A DNA stretch of 64,000 bases from Aquabacter sp040755535 (GCA_040755535.1 JBFMAV010000017.1:7184-71183); one strand, 5' to 3'; shown: positions 24,865 through 33,838, numbered from the stretch's first letter. The notes: generated by a model from the sequence alone, not told the origin. Numbers and translations: made by a program.

Positions 24865-24887
24865 GGCGCAGCAAGGCTTGCTGCCCC
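24865..24887 (-). terminator. Hairpin terminator after the citramalyl-CoA lyase gene
   Basis: GCAGCAA and TTGCTGC form a 7-bp stem around GGC, extended by two outer G-C pairs across a C/C mismatch. It starts 36 bases past the last stop of the itaconate-type operon. No T-run follows. Confidence 0.5.
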
Positions 24888-24922
24888 AGCGTCAGTGTCG
24901 TCCCGAAGGGCTTTTCGCCCGT

Positions 24923-25714
24923 TCAGCCGCGCGCCGCCAGGATGGCGCGGGCACGGATGCGCACCGGCTCGTCCACCATGGCCCCGTCCACCGCCGCCGC
25001 GCCCTCGCCGCTGGCCAACACCCGTTCGGCCCAGGCGACATCTTCCGCGCTCGGCCGGAAGCCGTCGCGAATGGGCGCGATCTGGCGCGGATGGATGGCG
25101 AGCTTTCCCGAAAAGCCCAGATCGCACGCATAGCGTGCATCCTCGGTGGCCTCCGAAGAATCATCGATGCGGGTCGTCACGCCGTCGATGGGCGCCGCGA
25201 TGCCGGCGAGGCGTGAGGCGAGCACGAGTTCGCTCCGGGCCGCGAGCAGCGCGTCGCGGATATGGGCACAGCCGAGATCGGCGCAGAAATCCACCGAGCC
25301 GAAGGCCAGCCGCCGCACCGCCGGATGGGCCGCCAGCGCCCGCGCCTGCGCAAGGCCGAGCGCGCTCTCGATGAGGGCTATGATCGGGATGTCCGGACCA
25401 AGGACGGCGGCAACCGCGTCCAGCGTCTCCGGCCGTTCCGCCTTTGGCAGGAGCAGGGCGGAAGGCCGCAGCCGGGCGACGGCGGCAAGATCTTCGCCGT
25501 GCCACGGCGTTCCCGCCGCGTTCGCGCGCACCAGGACCGGCAGGCGTGTGAAGTCGGTGCGCAGCGCGGCACGGGCCGACTCTTTCCCGTCGGGGGCGAC
25601 CGCATCCTCAAGATCCAGGATCACCGCGTCCGGCGCGGCGGCGGCGGCCTTCTCGAACCGCTCGGGTCGGTTGGCGGGGACGAAGAGGGGGACGATGAAA
25701 TCGAGCGCGCTCAC
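24923..25714 (-). CDS. ccl: CitE-like (S)-citramalyl-CoA lyase
   Basis: 263 residues of the HpcH/HpaI aldolase, CitE type. The N-terminus is SALDFIVPLFVPANRPERFE, followed by AVILDLEDAVAP (metal-site Asp/Glu), RANAAGTPWHGEDL (substrate Arg), ALLLPKAE, IALIESALGL (metal Glu) and GSVDFCADLG. It should split citramalyl-CoA to acetyl-CoA and pyruvate, the last step of itaconate breakdown. The start is taken as GTG, overlapping the hydratase stop by four bases (GTGA); an upstream ATG at 25765 would overlap more deeply. Its partners are the same as in the Pseudomonas and Yersinia rip clusters, which supports the symbol; close paralogues cleave malyl- or methylmalyl-CoA. Confidence 0.78.
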   Translation of the reverse strand: MSALDFIVPLFVPANRPERFEKAAAAAPDAVILDLEDAVAPDGKESARAALRTDFTRLPVLVRANAAGTPWHGEDLAAVARLRPSALLLPKAERPETLDAVAAVLGPDIPIIALIESALGLAQARALAAHPAVRRLAFGSVDFCADLGCAHIRDALLAARSELVLASRLAGIAAPIDGVTTRIDDSSEATEDARYACDLGFSGKLAIHPRQIAPIRDGFRPSAEDVAWAERVLASGEGAAAVDGAMVDEPVRIRARAILAARG

Positions 25715-26559
25715 CAGTTCGCCTCCGCCGTCATGGCGAACGGCCCGCCGGGCCGCTGCGTCCACAGCTTCACCCCCGCGCTATCCGGGCTGCCATGCAG
25801 CAGCACGGGGGCATTGTCGAACAGCGGCGAGAGCCCCCGGAAGGAGAAGCGGGCGGGGTCCGCGCCTTTCATCTGCGCGCCGTGGCGCAGCAGCAGCGTC
25901 GCCTGGAGCGGACCGTGGACGATGAGGCCCGGATAGCCCTCCACCTTGGTCACGTAAGGATGGTCGTAATGAATGCGATGACCATTGAAGGTGAGGGCCG
26001 AATAGCGAAACAGGAGCGGGGCGGAGGCATCGACCTCGCGCATGCTCTCACCCGCCGGCGCGGGCTCCGGCTCGCCCTTGGGCGCGGCGGCATCGAGGCC
26101 GCGATAGACGATGTCCTGTCGCTCCGTGAGAACCGCCCGGCCCTCCGCCGAGACGTGATGGTGGACAGTGACGAAGCAGAGGGTGCCGGTGCGCCCTTCC
26201 TTCACCTCTACCCGCTCGATGCGCGAGAGGCGGGTCACGGTGTCGCCGACGCCGATTTCGTCGAAGAAGTCGATCTGCCCGCCCGCCCACATGCGGCGCG
26301 GCAGCGGCACGGGCGGCAGGAAGCCGCCCCGCGCGGGATGCCCGTCCGGCCCGAGGCCGCCGGTCAGCGCCACCGGCTGGGCGAGGCACCAATGGATCAT
26401 GCGCGGCGCGGGCGATCCTCGCGCCGGATCGCCCGGCGCCTCGTCGAAGGTTGCGCGGAACTGGCGTACCTTTTCGGCGGTCAGCACCTCGCTCGCGCTG
26501 TCCTCCCGGCCGATCCAGCCGCGCAGATGGTCGATATCGAGCGTCCCGCTCTCGCCCAT
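25711..26559 (-). CDS. ich: MaoC-type itaconyl-/mesaconyl-CoA hydratase
   Basis: 282 residues with two hot-dog units. The N-terminal one has MIHWCLAQPVAL, GFLPPVPLPRRMWAGGQIDF and VGDTVTRLSRI. The C-terminal one has the hydratase-2 motif region FRYSALTFNGHRIHYDHPYV and PGLIVHGPLQATLLL. It should add water to itaconyl-CoA, or to the related mesaconyl-C4-CoA, giving citramalyl-CoA for the adjoining lyase. The ATG at 26559 (MGESGTLDIDHLRGW) is chosen since earlier ATGs at 26613 and nearby fall inside the upstream acyl-CoA dehydrogenase gene. It lies between that dehydrogenase gene and the lyase gene on the same strand, overlapping the latter by four bases. Confidence 0.78.
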   Translation of the reverse strand: MGESGTLDIDHLRGWIGREDSASEVLTAEKVRQFRATFDEAPGDPARGSPAPRMIHWCLAQPVALTGGLGPDGHPARGGFLPPVPLPRRMWAGGQIDFFDEIGVGDTVTRLSRIERVEVKEGRTGTLCFVTVHHHVSAEGRAVLTERQDIVYRGLDAAAPKGEPEPAPAGESMREVDASAPLLFRYSALTFNGHRIHYDHPYVTKVEGYPGLIVHGPLQATLLLRHGAQMKGADPARFSFRGLSPLFDNAPVLLHGSPDSAGVKLWTQRPGGPFAMTAEANW

Positions 26560-26572
26560 GGCTCCCTCCCGG

Positions 26573-27736
26573 TCAGAACGAGCGCGGCAGGCCGAGCACA
26601 TGCTCGGCCACATAGCTCAGGATGAGATTGGTGGAGATGGGGGCCACCTGATAGAGGCGGGTCTCGCGGAACTTGCGCTCCACGTCATATTCGCAGGCGA
26701 AGCCGAAGCCGCCATGGAATTGCAGGCAGGCATTCGCCGCCTCCCAGGAGGCCTTGGCCGCGAGATATTTGGACATGTTGGCCTGCGTCCCGCAGGGCAA
26801 TCCCGCATCGAACAGGCGGCAGGCCTCGAACCGCATCAGGTTCGCGGCCTCCACCTCGATGAAGGCTTCTGCGATGGGAAATTGGACGCCCTGGTTCTGG
26901 CCGATGGGGCGGCCGAACACGGTGCGCTCCTTGGCATAGGCCGTGACTTTATCCACGAACCAATAGCCGTCCCCGATGCATTCCGCCGCGATCAGCACGC
27001 GCTCGGCATTGAGGCCGGTGAGGATATATTTGAAGCCCTGTCCCTCCTCGCCGATGAGGTTCTCGGCGGGAATTTCCAGATTGTCGAAGAACAGCTCGTT
27101 GGTCTCGTGGTTCACCATGTTCAGGATGGGCCGCACGTTCATCCCGTTCTTCATGGCCTCCTTGATGTCCACGATGAAGATGGAGAGGCCTTCCGACTTC
27201 TTCTTCACCTGGTCGAGCGGCGTCGTACGGGCCAGCAGGATCATCAGGTCGGAATGCTGGACGCGCGAGATCCACACCTTCTGTCCGTTGATGACGTAGC
27301 GGTCGCCCTTCCGCACCGCCGTGGTCTTGATCTTGGTGGTGTCGGTTCCGGTGGTGGGCTCGGTGACGCCCATGGACTGGAGGCGCAGCTCGCCGGCGGC
27401 AATCTTGGGCAGATAGAAGCGGCGCTGCTCCTCCGAGCCATGCCGGACCAGCGTGTTCATATTGTACATCTGGCCATGGCAGGCGCCGGAATTGCCGCCG
27501 GCCCGGTTGATTTCCTCCATGATGACCGAGGCCTCGGCAAGGCCAAGCCCGGAGCCGCCATATTCCTCGGGGATGAGGGCAGCCATCCAGCCCGCCTTGG
27601 TCAAGGCGTCCACAAAGGCCTCGGGATAGGCGCGCTCTTCGTCCACCTTGCGGTGATATTCGGCCGGATACTCCGCGCACAGCGCGCGCACGGCATCGCG
27701 GATGTCCTGGAACTGGTCGCTCCCGATGGTCTGCAT
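26573..27736 (-). CDS. Acyl-CoA dehydrogenase
   Basis: 387 residues, a full-length FAD-dependent ACAD. It has IPEEYGGSGLGLAEASVI, a flavin-site LQSMGVTEPTTGTDTTKIKT, YVINGQKVWIS, the ERVLIAAECIG helix, TVFGRPIGQNQGVQF and C-terminal LQFHGGFGFACEYDVERKFRE. It removes two hydrogens from an acyl-CoA. Its place in an itaconate-type cluster, as in P. aeruginosa, suggests a methylsuccinyl-CoA-like or other branched C5 substrate feeding the hydratase, by inference. It shares a transcript with the MmgE/PrpD gene 47 bases upstream and the hydratase gene 13 bases downstream. Confidence 0.9.
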   Translation of the reverse strand: MQTIGSDQFQDIRDAVRALCAEYPAEYHRKVDEERAYPEAFVDALTKAGWMAALIPEEYGGSGLGLAEASVIMEEINRAGGNSGACHGQMYNMNTLVRHGSEEQRRFYLPKIAAGELRLQSMGVTEPTTGTDTTKIKTTAVRKGDRYVINGQKVWISRVQHSDLMILLARTTPLDQVKKKSEGLSIFIVDIKEAMKNGMNVRPILNMVNHETNELFFDNLEIPAENLIGEEGQGFKYILTGLNAERVLIAAECIGDGYWFVDKVTAYAKERTVFGRPIGQNQGVQFPIAEAFIEVEAANLMRFEACRLFDAGLPCGTQANMSKYLAAKASWEAANACLQFHGGFGFACEYDVERKFRETRLYQVAPISTNLILSYVAEHVLGLPRSF

Positions 27737-27783
27737 GTCCAGATGGTCCTTGGGTCTTGTGATTATTTGGAAAAGAACGCCGC

Positions 27784-29139
27784 TCAGGCGAAGGGAAGGG
27801 CAGGCGCCGAGGCCAGCGCGAGGAGGGCCGCGCCGAGCCGCTGCGCTTCGTCCGCGCCGAGTACGGGAGCCGCGAGCGTCATGAACTTGCCCATGAGGGC
27901 CGCATCCGAGGGGAAGGTCTCCGGTTCGCCGGAGGGATCGGGGATCTCCGCCTCGAACACGCCCTTGGAGGTGACAAGCCGCAGGAATGCGCCGAACGGG
28001 TGTGAGCGCCCTTCCAGGCGCGGATCGGCGGCGACCTCCACCCGGTCGGCCAGCGCGTCCAGCGCCGGGTTTCCGAGCCGGCGATAATCGTCCCAGCCGA
28101 AGCTGCCCTGGTCGAGCGCAACGGCGGCCGTGAAGGGCATGGAGAATTGCCCCGCCACCACGCTGCGCGCGCGGCGCTTTTCCGCAAGCGGCGCCCCGGT
28201 GAGCGTGATGCCGTTGGGATGCAGGCCGATGTCCACCCGCTCGATATCGGCGCCGGTCAGCCCGTGCTGCGCCCGGATCGCGATGATGCCGTCCAGCGCC
28301 GCATGGGTATAGCGGCAGGAGGGATAGGGCTTGAGGCCGATCTTCATGGTCTCATAGACCCGGCCAAGGTCGCGCACCGCGACAGCCGGGTCGGCATCGT
28401 CCGAATAGCCTTTCAAGAAGCCGTGGTTGCCTTCGATGGGTTCCGCCGCGCCCTTGAAACCCTCGGCGGCGAGCAAAGCCGCCATCAGCCCGTTCATGGC
28501 CGCCGCGCCCACCTGATAGCGCTTGTTCCAAGCGCCGTTCACCAGGAATTGGAGCGAGCCGGCGGCCTGGCTGCCGGCCACGCCGAAGGCCGCGGCGATG
28601 GTCGGCGCATCAAGGCCCAGCACGCGGCCTGCGGCGGCGGCGGCGCCGAAGGTGCCGGCGGTCGCGGTGGGGTGAAAGCCGCGCCCGTAATGCTTGGTCG
28701 GGTCAAGCGCGAGGCCAAGACGGCAGCAGATTTCATTGCCCGCGATGATCGCCGCCACCAGGTCCGCGCCGGAGGCTCCCACCATTTGCGCGGCGGCAAA
28801 GGCGGCGGACACGACGGGCGCGCTCGGATGAAGCGAACTCGCGGCATGGGTGTCGTCGAAATCGAGGGAATGGCCGAAGGCGCCGTTCAGCAGGGCGGCG
28901 GCGGCGGGGGCGTGCCGCTGTGTATCGCCGATGACGGTGCAGGGGCCGCCTGCGTCGATGCCGGCCCGCGCCACGAGCGCGCGGATGGAGGGCGAGGATT
29001 CGGCCTCGGCGCCGCCACGCGCCACATTGCCCGCGAAATCGAGAATGAGGCGTTCCGCCCGCTGCACCACGTCGGCCGGGATATGCTCAAGCCGCAGCCC
29101 CGCCGCATAGGCGGCCAGCGTGACCGTTTCGTCGCTCAT
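27784..29139 (-). CDS. MmgE/PrpD family protein
   Basis: 451 residues. Family landmarks are LILDFAGNVARGG, LLNGAFGHSLDFDDTHAASSLHPSAPVV (as LDFDDTH and SLHPSAPVV), RLGLALDPTKHYGRGFHPTATAGTFGAAAAAGRVLGL (as GRGFHPTATAGTFGAAAA), KPYPSCRYTHAALDGI, and a C-terminal domain with VEVAADPRLE. Members include 2-methylcitrate dehydratase and cis-aconitate decarboxylase, which makes itaconate. A homologue sits in the P. aeruginosa itaconate cluster without a settled role. The ATG at 29139 was chosen for homology; the 48 residues upstream in frame are not MmgE-like. It is the first gene of the leftward itaconate-type operon. Confidence 0.85.
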   Translation of the reverse strand: MSDETVTLAAYAAGLRLEHIPADVVQRAERLILDFAGNVARGGAEAESSPSIRALVARAGIDAGGPCTVIGDTQRHAPAAAALLNGAFGHSLDFDDTHAASSLHPSAPVVSAAFAAAQMVGASGADLVAAIIAGNEICCRLGLALDPTKHYGRGFHPTATAGTFGAAAAAGRVLGLDAPTIAAAFGVAGSQAAGSLQFLVNGAWNKRYQVGAAAMNGLMAALLAAEGFKGAAEPIEGNHGFLKGYSDDADPAVAVRDLGRVYETMKIGLKPYPSCRYTHAALDGIIAIRAQHGLTGADIERVDIGLHPNGITLTGAPLAEKRRARSVVAGQFSMPFTAAVALDQGSFGWDDYRRLGNPALDALADRVEVAADPRLEGRSHPFGAFLRLVTSKGVFEAEIPDPSGEPETFPSDAALMGKFMTLAAPVLGADEAQRLGAALLALASAPALPFA

Positions 29140-29476
29140 TCTTGACCTCATCCCAAAGACATCGCTGCGCCGGCTCCCGCGCGAGCGTTGGCCCGCACGC
29201 CAGCGCCCGTCTTCGCCGGAAGACAGGGAGACGCACACTCGCAGGCCGGGAGCCAAAGCAGAAATAGGGATTTGCGCTGGCATCCTAGAGCGCGGAGTTA
29301 TGGCGCCATCCCCCGAGCGTCATAACATTCCCATATGCCAGCTAGGCCGCACTTATATTTGTATTCTGAGCAGCGCACGGCGACCTTGCTCGCGAACCGC
29401 ATCTTTCGCGGCCGGGGCGCATCCGCCGGGTGTGCGGCACGGTCGTTTCAATCAAGTTTCAGGGGACGCCGCCCAG
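29140..29476. other. Divergent intergenic region between MmgE/PrpD and CoA-transferase genes
   Basis: 337 bases with no credible gene. It contains a 6-bp stem (GTCTTC-GCCG-GAAGAC, about 29212-29227), a 10-base palindrome ATGGCGCCAT (29300-29309) inside a GTTATG...CATAAC inverted repeat, and AT-richer stretches around 29340-29370. Both flanking operons should start here, but I see no strong -35/-10 pair. Confidence 0.4.
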
Positions 29477-30619
29477 ATGCAACATGATCTCGAAGGCCTG
29501 TTCGTGGTTTCGGTCGAGCAGGCGGTGGCCGCGCCCTATGTTTCGGGCCGGCTCGCCGATGCGGGCGCGCGTGTCATCAAGGTGGAGCGGCCGGACGGCG
29601 ATTTCGCGCGCAACTATGATTCCCTGGTGCATGGCGAGAGCGCCTATTTCGTCTGGCTGAACCGGGGCAAGGAATCGGTCTGCCTCGATCTGAAGGAGCC
29701 GGCGGACGCGGCCCTGCTCGCCGCCATGCTGGAGCGGGCCGACGTCTTCATCCAGAATCTCGCGCCCGGCGTCATCGACCGGCTCGGCTTCGCTCCCGAT
29801 GCCTTGCGGCGCCTCAATCCGCGCCTCATCACCTGCTCCATTTCCGGCTATGGCGATGAAGGCCCCTATCGCGATCTCAAGGCCTATGACCTTCTGGTCC
29901 AGGCCGAGAGCGGGCTCTCCTCCATCACCGGCAACGAACAGGGGCTCGCGCGCGTCGGCGTCTCGGTCTGCGACATCGCCGCCGGCATGACCGCCTTCCA
30001 GGCGGTGCTCCAGGCGCTCATCGGCCGCGCGCGGACCGGCGAGGGGCGGCACATTTCCGTCTCCCTCTATCACGCGCTCTCGGACTGGATGAATGTGCCC
30101 TATCTCCAGTTCGCCTATGGCGGAAAGGTGCCGGACCGCGCCGGGCTCAACCATCCCACCATCGCGCCCTATGGCGCTTATGATTGCGTGGATGGAAAGG
30201 CGGTTCTCTTCTCCATCCAGAACGAGCGCGAATGGGCAAATTTCTGCGCCGATGTGCTGGGCGATGCGGGCATCGCGGTCGATCCCCGCTTTGTCAGCAA
30301 CACGGCGCGGGTGGCGCACCGCGCCGAGCTCGACCAGCTCATCAATGGGGTCTTCGGCGCCCATGACCGCGACGCCATGGTGGCGCGGCTCGAACAGGCG
30401 CGCATCGCCTATGGCCGGGTGAGCACCATGGACGATGTGGCCCGCCACCCGCAGAACCGTTACGTGACGGTCGACACGCCGAGCGGGTCGGTGCAATGCC
30501 TCGCGCCCGGCGCTTTGGTGAACGCGACGCTGCCGAGTTTCGGCCCGGTGCCGGCGCTGGGGGCGCAGACGGACGCAGTGCGGGCAGAATTCGCCGGGCA
30601 TCGCGCGCACACGGCCTGA
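29477..30619 (+). CDS. ict: CaiB/BaiF CoA transferase, probable itaconate CoA-transferase
   Basis: 380 residues of the family III CoA transferases. VVSVEQAVAAPYVSGRLADAGARVIKVERPDGDFAR (seen as EQAVAAPYVSGRLADAG and VIKVERPDGDFAR) is the standard start, followed by YFVWLNRGKESVCLDLKEP, VFIQNLAPGVIDRLGF, LITCSISGYGDEGPYRDLKAYDLLVQAESGL (as SISGYGDEGPY and YDLLVQAESGL) and the C-terminal small domain. The catalytic Asp is expected in AYDLLVQ. With the divergent hydratase and lyase it completes the itaconate, itaconyl-CoA, citramalyl-CoA, acetyl-CoA plus pyruvate route. The ATG at 29477 gives the canonical N-terminus. Confidence 0.75.
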   Translation: MQHDLEGLFVVSVEQAVAAPYVSGRLADAGARVIKVERPDGDFARNYDSLVHGESAYFVWLNRGKESVCLDLKEPADAALLAAMLERADVFIQNLAPGVIDRLGFAPDALRRLNPRLITCSISGYGDEGPYRDLKAYDLLVQAESGLSSITGNEQGLARVGVSVCDIAAGMTAFQAVLQALIGRARTGEGRHISVSLYHALSDWMNVPYLQFAYGGKVPDRAGLNHPTIAPYGAYDCVDGKAVLFSIQNEREWANFCADVLGDAGIAVDPRFVSNTARVAHRAELDQLINGVFGAHDRDAMVARLEQARIAYGRVSTMDDVARHPQNRYVTVDTPSGSVQCLAPGALVNATLPSFGPVPALGAQTDAVRAEFAGHRAHTA

Positions 30620-30633
30620 GACAGGAGGGCGCT

Positions 30634-31332
30634 ATGGGCGAGGATCATCGGCCGGAAGACACGCCCCTCGGCGTGCTGCGGCGCTGGCTGAGCCCGCTGG
30701 CCGGGCGCTCTGTGCTCGATATTGGATGTGGGGGCGGGGCACTCGCGCGGGAATTGGTGGCGGAGGGCGCGCAGGTCACGGGTGTCGATCCCGGCCTTGA
30801 GGCCCTCGCCACTGCCCGGGCCGCTGTCCCGCAGGCGCGGTTCGAGGCGGGGGGAGGCGAAGCCTTGCCGTTCGAGAGCGATTCGTTCGACGCGGCCATG
30901 TTCGTCAATTCGCTGCATCATGTGCCGGTGCCGCTGATGGGTGCCGCGCTCACCGAGGCGCTGCGCGTCGCGCGTGGGCCGGTCATTGTGATCGAGCCCT
31001 TGGCCCAGGGTCCCTTCTTCGAGGCCATGCGGCCGGTGGAAGATGAGACCGAGATCCGCGCGGCGGCACTCGCGGCCCTTGAGACGGCGCAGCAGGACGG
31101 CACGCTGCGGGTGGTGGAGCGGTTCGCCTTCAACGATGTGCGGCGCTTCGCGGACGTGGACGCCTTCCTCGCCAAGGTGGTGGCGGTCGATCCTGCCCGC
31201 GCGCAAGCTGCGCGCGCCGCCGCGCGGCAGGTGGCGGACCTGATGGCGCGGTGGGGCACGCCGGAAGACGGGCAGGTCCGCCTCGTCCAGCCCCATGTCG
31301 CACTCAGCCTGGCGCGCGGGGCCAGCTTATAG
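30634..31332 (+). CDS. Class I SAM-dependent methyltransferase
   Basis: 232 residues. Motif I is VLDIGCGGGALARELVAEGA, followed by VTGVDPGLEAL with the ribose-binding Asp, EALPFESDSFDAAMFVNSLHHVP (Ubi-/UbiE-type, as LPFESDSFD and VNSLHHVP) and EALRVARGPVIVIEPL. It resembles small-molecule methyltransferases of the Methyltransf_11 type. It starts 14 bases after the CoA transferase stop with an AGGAGGG ribosome site, so it is co-transcribed with it. The substrate is unknown. Trans-aconitate or other carboxylate methylation is conceivable in this setting but unproven. Confidence 0.85.
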   Translation: MGEDHRPEDTPLGVLRRWLSPLAGRSVLDIGCGGGALARELVAEGAQVTGVDPGLEALATARAAVPQARFEAGGGEALPFESDSFDAAMFVNSLHHVPVPLMGAALTEALRVARGPVIVIEPLAQGPFFEAMRPVEDETEIRAAALAALETAQQDGTLRVVERFAFNDVRRFADVDAFLAKVVAVDPARAQAARAAARQVADLMARWGTPEDGQVRLVQPHVALSLARGASL

Positions 31333-31434
31333 GTTTTGCCCTCTCTGCCTTTGCGGGCGTATAGACGAAACCTCTAGTGCGTTGCCCTCGCTGCAGGCTG
31401 GGGGCGGCGGCTCGCGGGAGGGTGCGTCCGTTAC

Positions 31435-32412
31435 ATGGACTTGAGGCAGCTTCGCTATTTCGTGACCATCGTGGAGGAGGGGTCCTTCTCCAAGGCGGCC
31501 TATCGCCTGCGCGTGGCTCAGCCCGCGCTCAGCCAGCATGTGCGCAACATGGAGATCGATCTTGGCGTCGAACTCCTGTTCCGCAGCCCCCAGGGCGTGC
31601 GCGCCACCGAGGCGGGGGAGACCCTGGTGCGCCATGCCCGCCTGATGCTGGGCCAGATGGAAGTGGCGCGCGAGGCGGTGCGGCGCGGGCAGGTGGAGCC
31701 CGAGGGTGAAGTGCGCTTCGGCATGCCCGGCACGGTCAGCCAGATGCTGTGCGTGCCGCTGCTGAGCGAGGCGCGCCGGCGCTATCCCAAGATCAAGCTG
31801 CGCGTCGCGGAGGCCATGAGCGGCTTCGTGCGCGACTGGCTGCGCGAGGGCAAGATCGACCTCGGCATCCTCTACCGCTCGGTCTCCGACCGCACCCTGG
31901 AGGCGCGCCACGTGCTGTCGGAGGATCTGTGCCTGCTCGGTCCCGCCGATCCCATGGACCAGCCCCACCCGGCGGAGGGGGCTGTCTCCTTTTCCGATGC
32001 GGCCAACCTCACCCTCATCCTGCCGAGCCTCGGCCATGGCCTGCGCGACCTCATCGAGGAACGCGCGCTGGCGGAAAGCGCCTATCTCAATACGGTGATC
32101 GACATCGACACCTATGGCCAGATCAAGCTGCTGGTGGCCGGTGGGCTCGGCTATTCGATCTTGCCCGGGGCGGCGATCCGGCCCGAGGTGGAGCAGGGGC
32201 TGCTGCGCGAATGGCCCATGGGCAAGCCGGTGCTCTCGCGCGACCTGTTCCTGGTGCGGCCGTCCTCGCGGCCGCTCTCCAATGCCGTCCAGGCGATCGA
32301 GAAGCTCGCGCACATCATGCTGGTGCGCCTGGTGCGGGACGGGGTCTGGCCGGCGCGCCTCGCGCCGGGCCAAGAGAGCGACCCGGCGGAGTTGGATGCT
32401 GCAGTGCGATAG
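31435..32412 (+). CDS. LysR-family transcriptional regulator
   Basis: 325 residues. The N-terminal LysR helix-turn-helix is canonical: MDLRQLRYFVTIVEEGSFSK, AAYRLRVAQPALSQHVRNME and GVELLFRSPQGVRATEAG. The effector domain begins near residue 90 (GEVRFGMPGTVSQMLCVPLL) and has GKIDLGILY and LLVAGGLGYSILPGAA. It is closest in pattern to Nac/Cbl-like members. It stands between the CoA-transferase/methyltransferase pair and the Liv-type transporter operon, all on the same strand, and could serve either. P. aeruginosa has a LysR gene (ripR) next to its itaconate cluster, which makes that the favoured guess. Confidence 0.9.
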   Translation: MDLRQLRYFVTIVEEGSFSKAAYRLRVAQPALSQHVRNMEIDLGVELLFRSPQGVRATEAGETLVRHARLMLGQMEVAREAVRRGQVEPEGEVRFGMPGTVSQMLCVPLLSEARRRYPKIKLRVAEAMSGFVRDWLREGKIDLGILYRSVSDRTLEARHVLSEDLCLLGPADPMDQPHPAEGAVSFSDAANLTLILPSLGHGLRDLIEERALAESAYLNTVIDIDTYGQIKLLVAGGLGYSILPGAAIRPEVEQGLLREWPMGKPVLSRDLFLVRPSSRPLSNAVQAIEKLAHIMLVRLVRDGVWPARLAPGQESDPAELDAAVR

Positions 32413-32483
32413 AATTTTTCGCTATGGCATCCAAGCTAAAATAGTCTTTTGAGATAGAGGGCCAGGAAACCAAGATGCTCCCA

Positions 32484-32522
32484 TTCCCCACCGGGGAAGA
32501 AAGAATCGCGGTCGCGCGACCG
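32484..32522. repeat. Two short palindromes in the leader of the first Liv operon
   Basis: TTCCCC-ACC-GGGGAA (32484-32498) and the perfect 14-base CGGTCGCGCGACCG (32509-32522) lie back to back just upstream of the binding-protein ribosome site (GGGAGG). They could be operators or leader hairpins. Confidence 0.4.
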
Positions 32523-32539
32523 AATTGGGAGGAAATCCG

Positions 32540-33838
32540 ATGATGCTTCGTCGCTTGGCAGCGGCAGCGGGTCTGTCGCTGCTTGGACTGTTTCCAGCAT
32601 TGGCGCAGGAAAAGCCTGCGGAACTGCGCATCGGAATCACGACTTACGCTTCGGGTGCGGCGTCAGTATTCGGTATACCTGCGCGCGATGCCGCCGAGAT
32701 GTTCGCGTCCGAGATCAATGCGCGCGGCGGCGTGCAGGGCGTGCCGGTGAAGCTCTACTTCGTGGACGAAGGCGCCGGCATCGAGACGCTGATGACCGAA
32801 TATCGCCGCCTCGTTCAGGACCAGAAGGTGGACGTGATGTTCGCCTCCATCTCGTCCGGCGTATGCAACAAGATCGCCCCGCTCGCGGAGGATCTGAAGG
32901 TCGTCAACTTTATGTGGGATTGCGGCACCCAGCGCATCCTTGAGGACGACAAATACAATTACGTGTTCCGCACCCAGGCCAATGCGACGCCCGAAGTGAT
33001 GGCGCCGCTTCTGTACCTGCTGAAGGTGAAGCCGGACTTCAAGACCATCGCGGTGGTCAACCAGGACTATGCCTGGGGCCGGGACAGCTGGGCCATCTTC
33101 TCGCAGGCGCTCAAGGTGCTGAAGCCCGACGTGAAGGTGGTGGCGGAGTTCTTCCCCAAGTTCGGCGCGGCGGATTTCTCCACCGAAGTTTCGCGCCTGC
33201 TCGCGCTGAAACCCGACGTCATCCTCTCTACCTCCTGGGGCGGCGACCTCGATACCTTCGTGCGCCAGGCCAATCAGCGCGGTCTGTTCAAGTCCTCGCA
33301 ATTCGTCCTGCCGCTGGCGGAATCCTCCCTGGAGCGGCTCGGTAACGATCTGCCCGAGGGCGTGATCGTGGGCGGACGCGGCGACCATTACTTCCTGCAT
33401 CCCGAGCGCATCGGCGACGCCAAGTTCCGCGCCTTCATGGACGCCTTCAAGAAGAAGACCGGCGCCTATCCCATCTATCCCGTCTTCCACATGGCGCAGG
33501 CCTTCTCCGCCCTCGAAGCGGTCTATGCCAAGGCGGTGGCGGCCAATGGCGGCAAGTGGCCGACCCATGATCAGGTGGCCAAGGCGATGCCGGGCCTGAA
33601 GTTCCAGGCGCTCGGCCGCCCCGTCGAGATCCGCACGGACGGCCAGGGCGTCGAGGACCAATTGGTCGGCACCACCATCCGCACCCCGAAATATAATTTC
33701 GACGTGCTGGACAACATGATGATCTTCCCTGCGTCGCAGATCATGCCGCCGGTGGGCCAGAAGTCGGACGCCTGGATCGCCACGCTGAAGCCCGACATCC
33801 TCAACATCAAGGTCGATACCTTCAAGCACGCCGACTGA
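32540..33838 (+). CDS. Liv-type ABC transporter substrate-binding protein
   Basis: 432 residues. Signal peptide LAAAAGLSLLGLFPALAQ. Class I (leucine/branched-chain amino acid-like) binding fold: LRIGITTYASGAASVFGIPA, RDAAEMFASEINARGGVQGV, VDVMFASISSGVCNKIAPLA, FRTQANATPEV, VNQDYAWGRDSWAIF and DVILSTSWGGDLDTFVRQA. It is longer than LivJ, like the amide/urea and aromatic-acid binding subgroup. A GGGAGG ribosome site fixes the ATG at 32540. It is the first gene of a five-gene transporter set with livHMGF-type partners; the ligand cannot be named. Confidence 0.9.
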   Translation: MMLRRLAAAAGLSLLGLFPALAQEKPAELRIGITTYASGAASVFGIPARDAAEMFASEINARGGVQGVPVKLYFVDEGAGIETLMTEYRRLVQDQKVDVMFASISSGVCNKIAPLAEDLKVVNFMWDCGTQRILEDDKYNYVFRTQANATPEVMAPLLYLLKVKPDFKTIAVVNQDYAWGRDSWAIFSQALKVLKPDVKVVAEFFPKFGAADFSTEVSRLLALKPDVILSTSWGGDLDTFVRQANQRGLFKSSQFVLPLAESSLERLGNDLPEGVIVGGRGDHYFLHPERIGDAKFRAFMDAFKKKTGAYPIYPVFHMAQAFSALEAVYAKAVAANGGKWPTHDQVAKAMPGLKFQALGRPVEIRTDGQGVEDQLVGTTIRTPKYNFDVLDNMMIFPASQIMPPVGQKSDAWIATLKPDILNIKVDTFKHAD

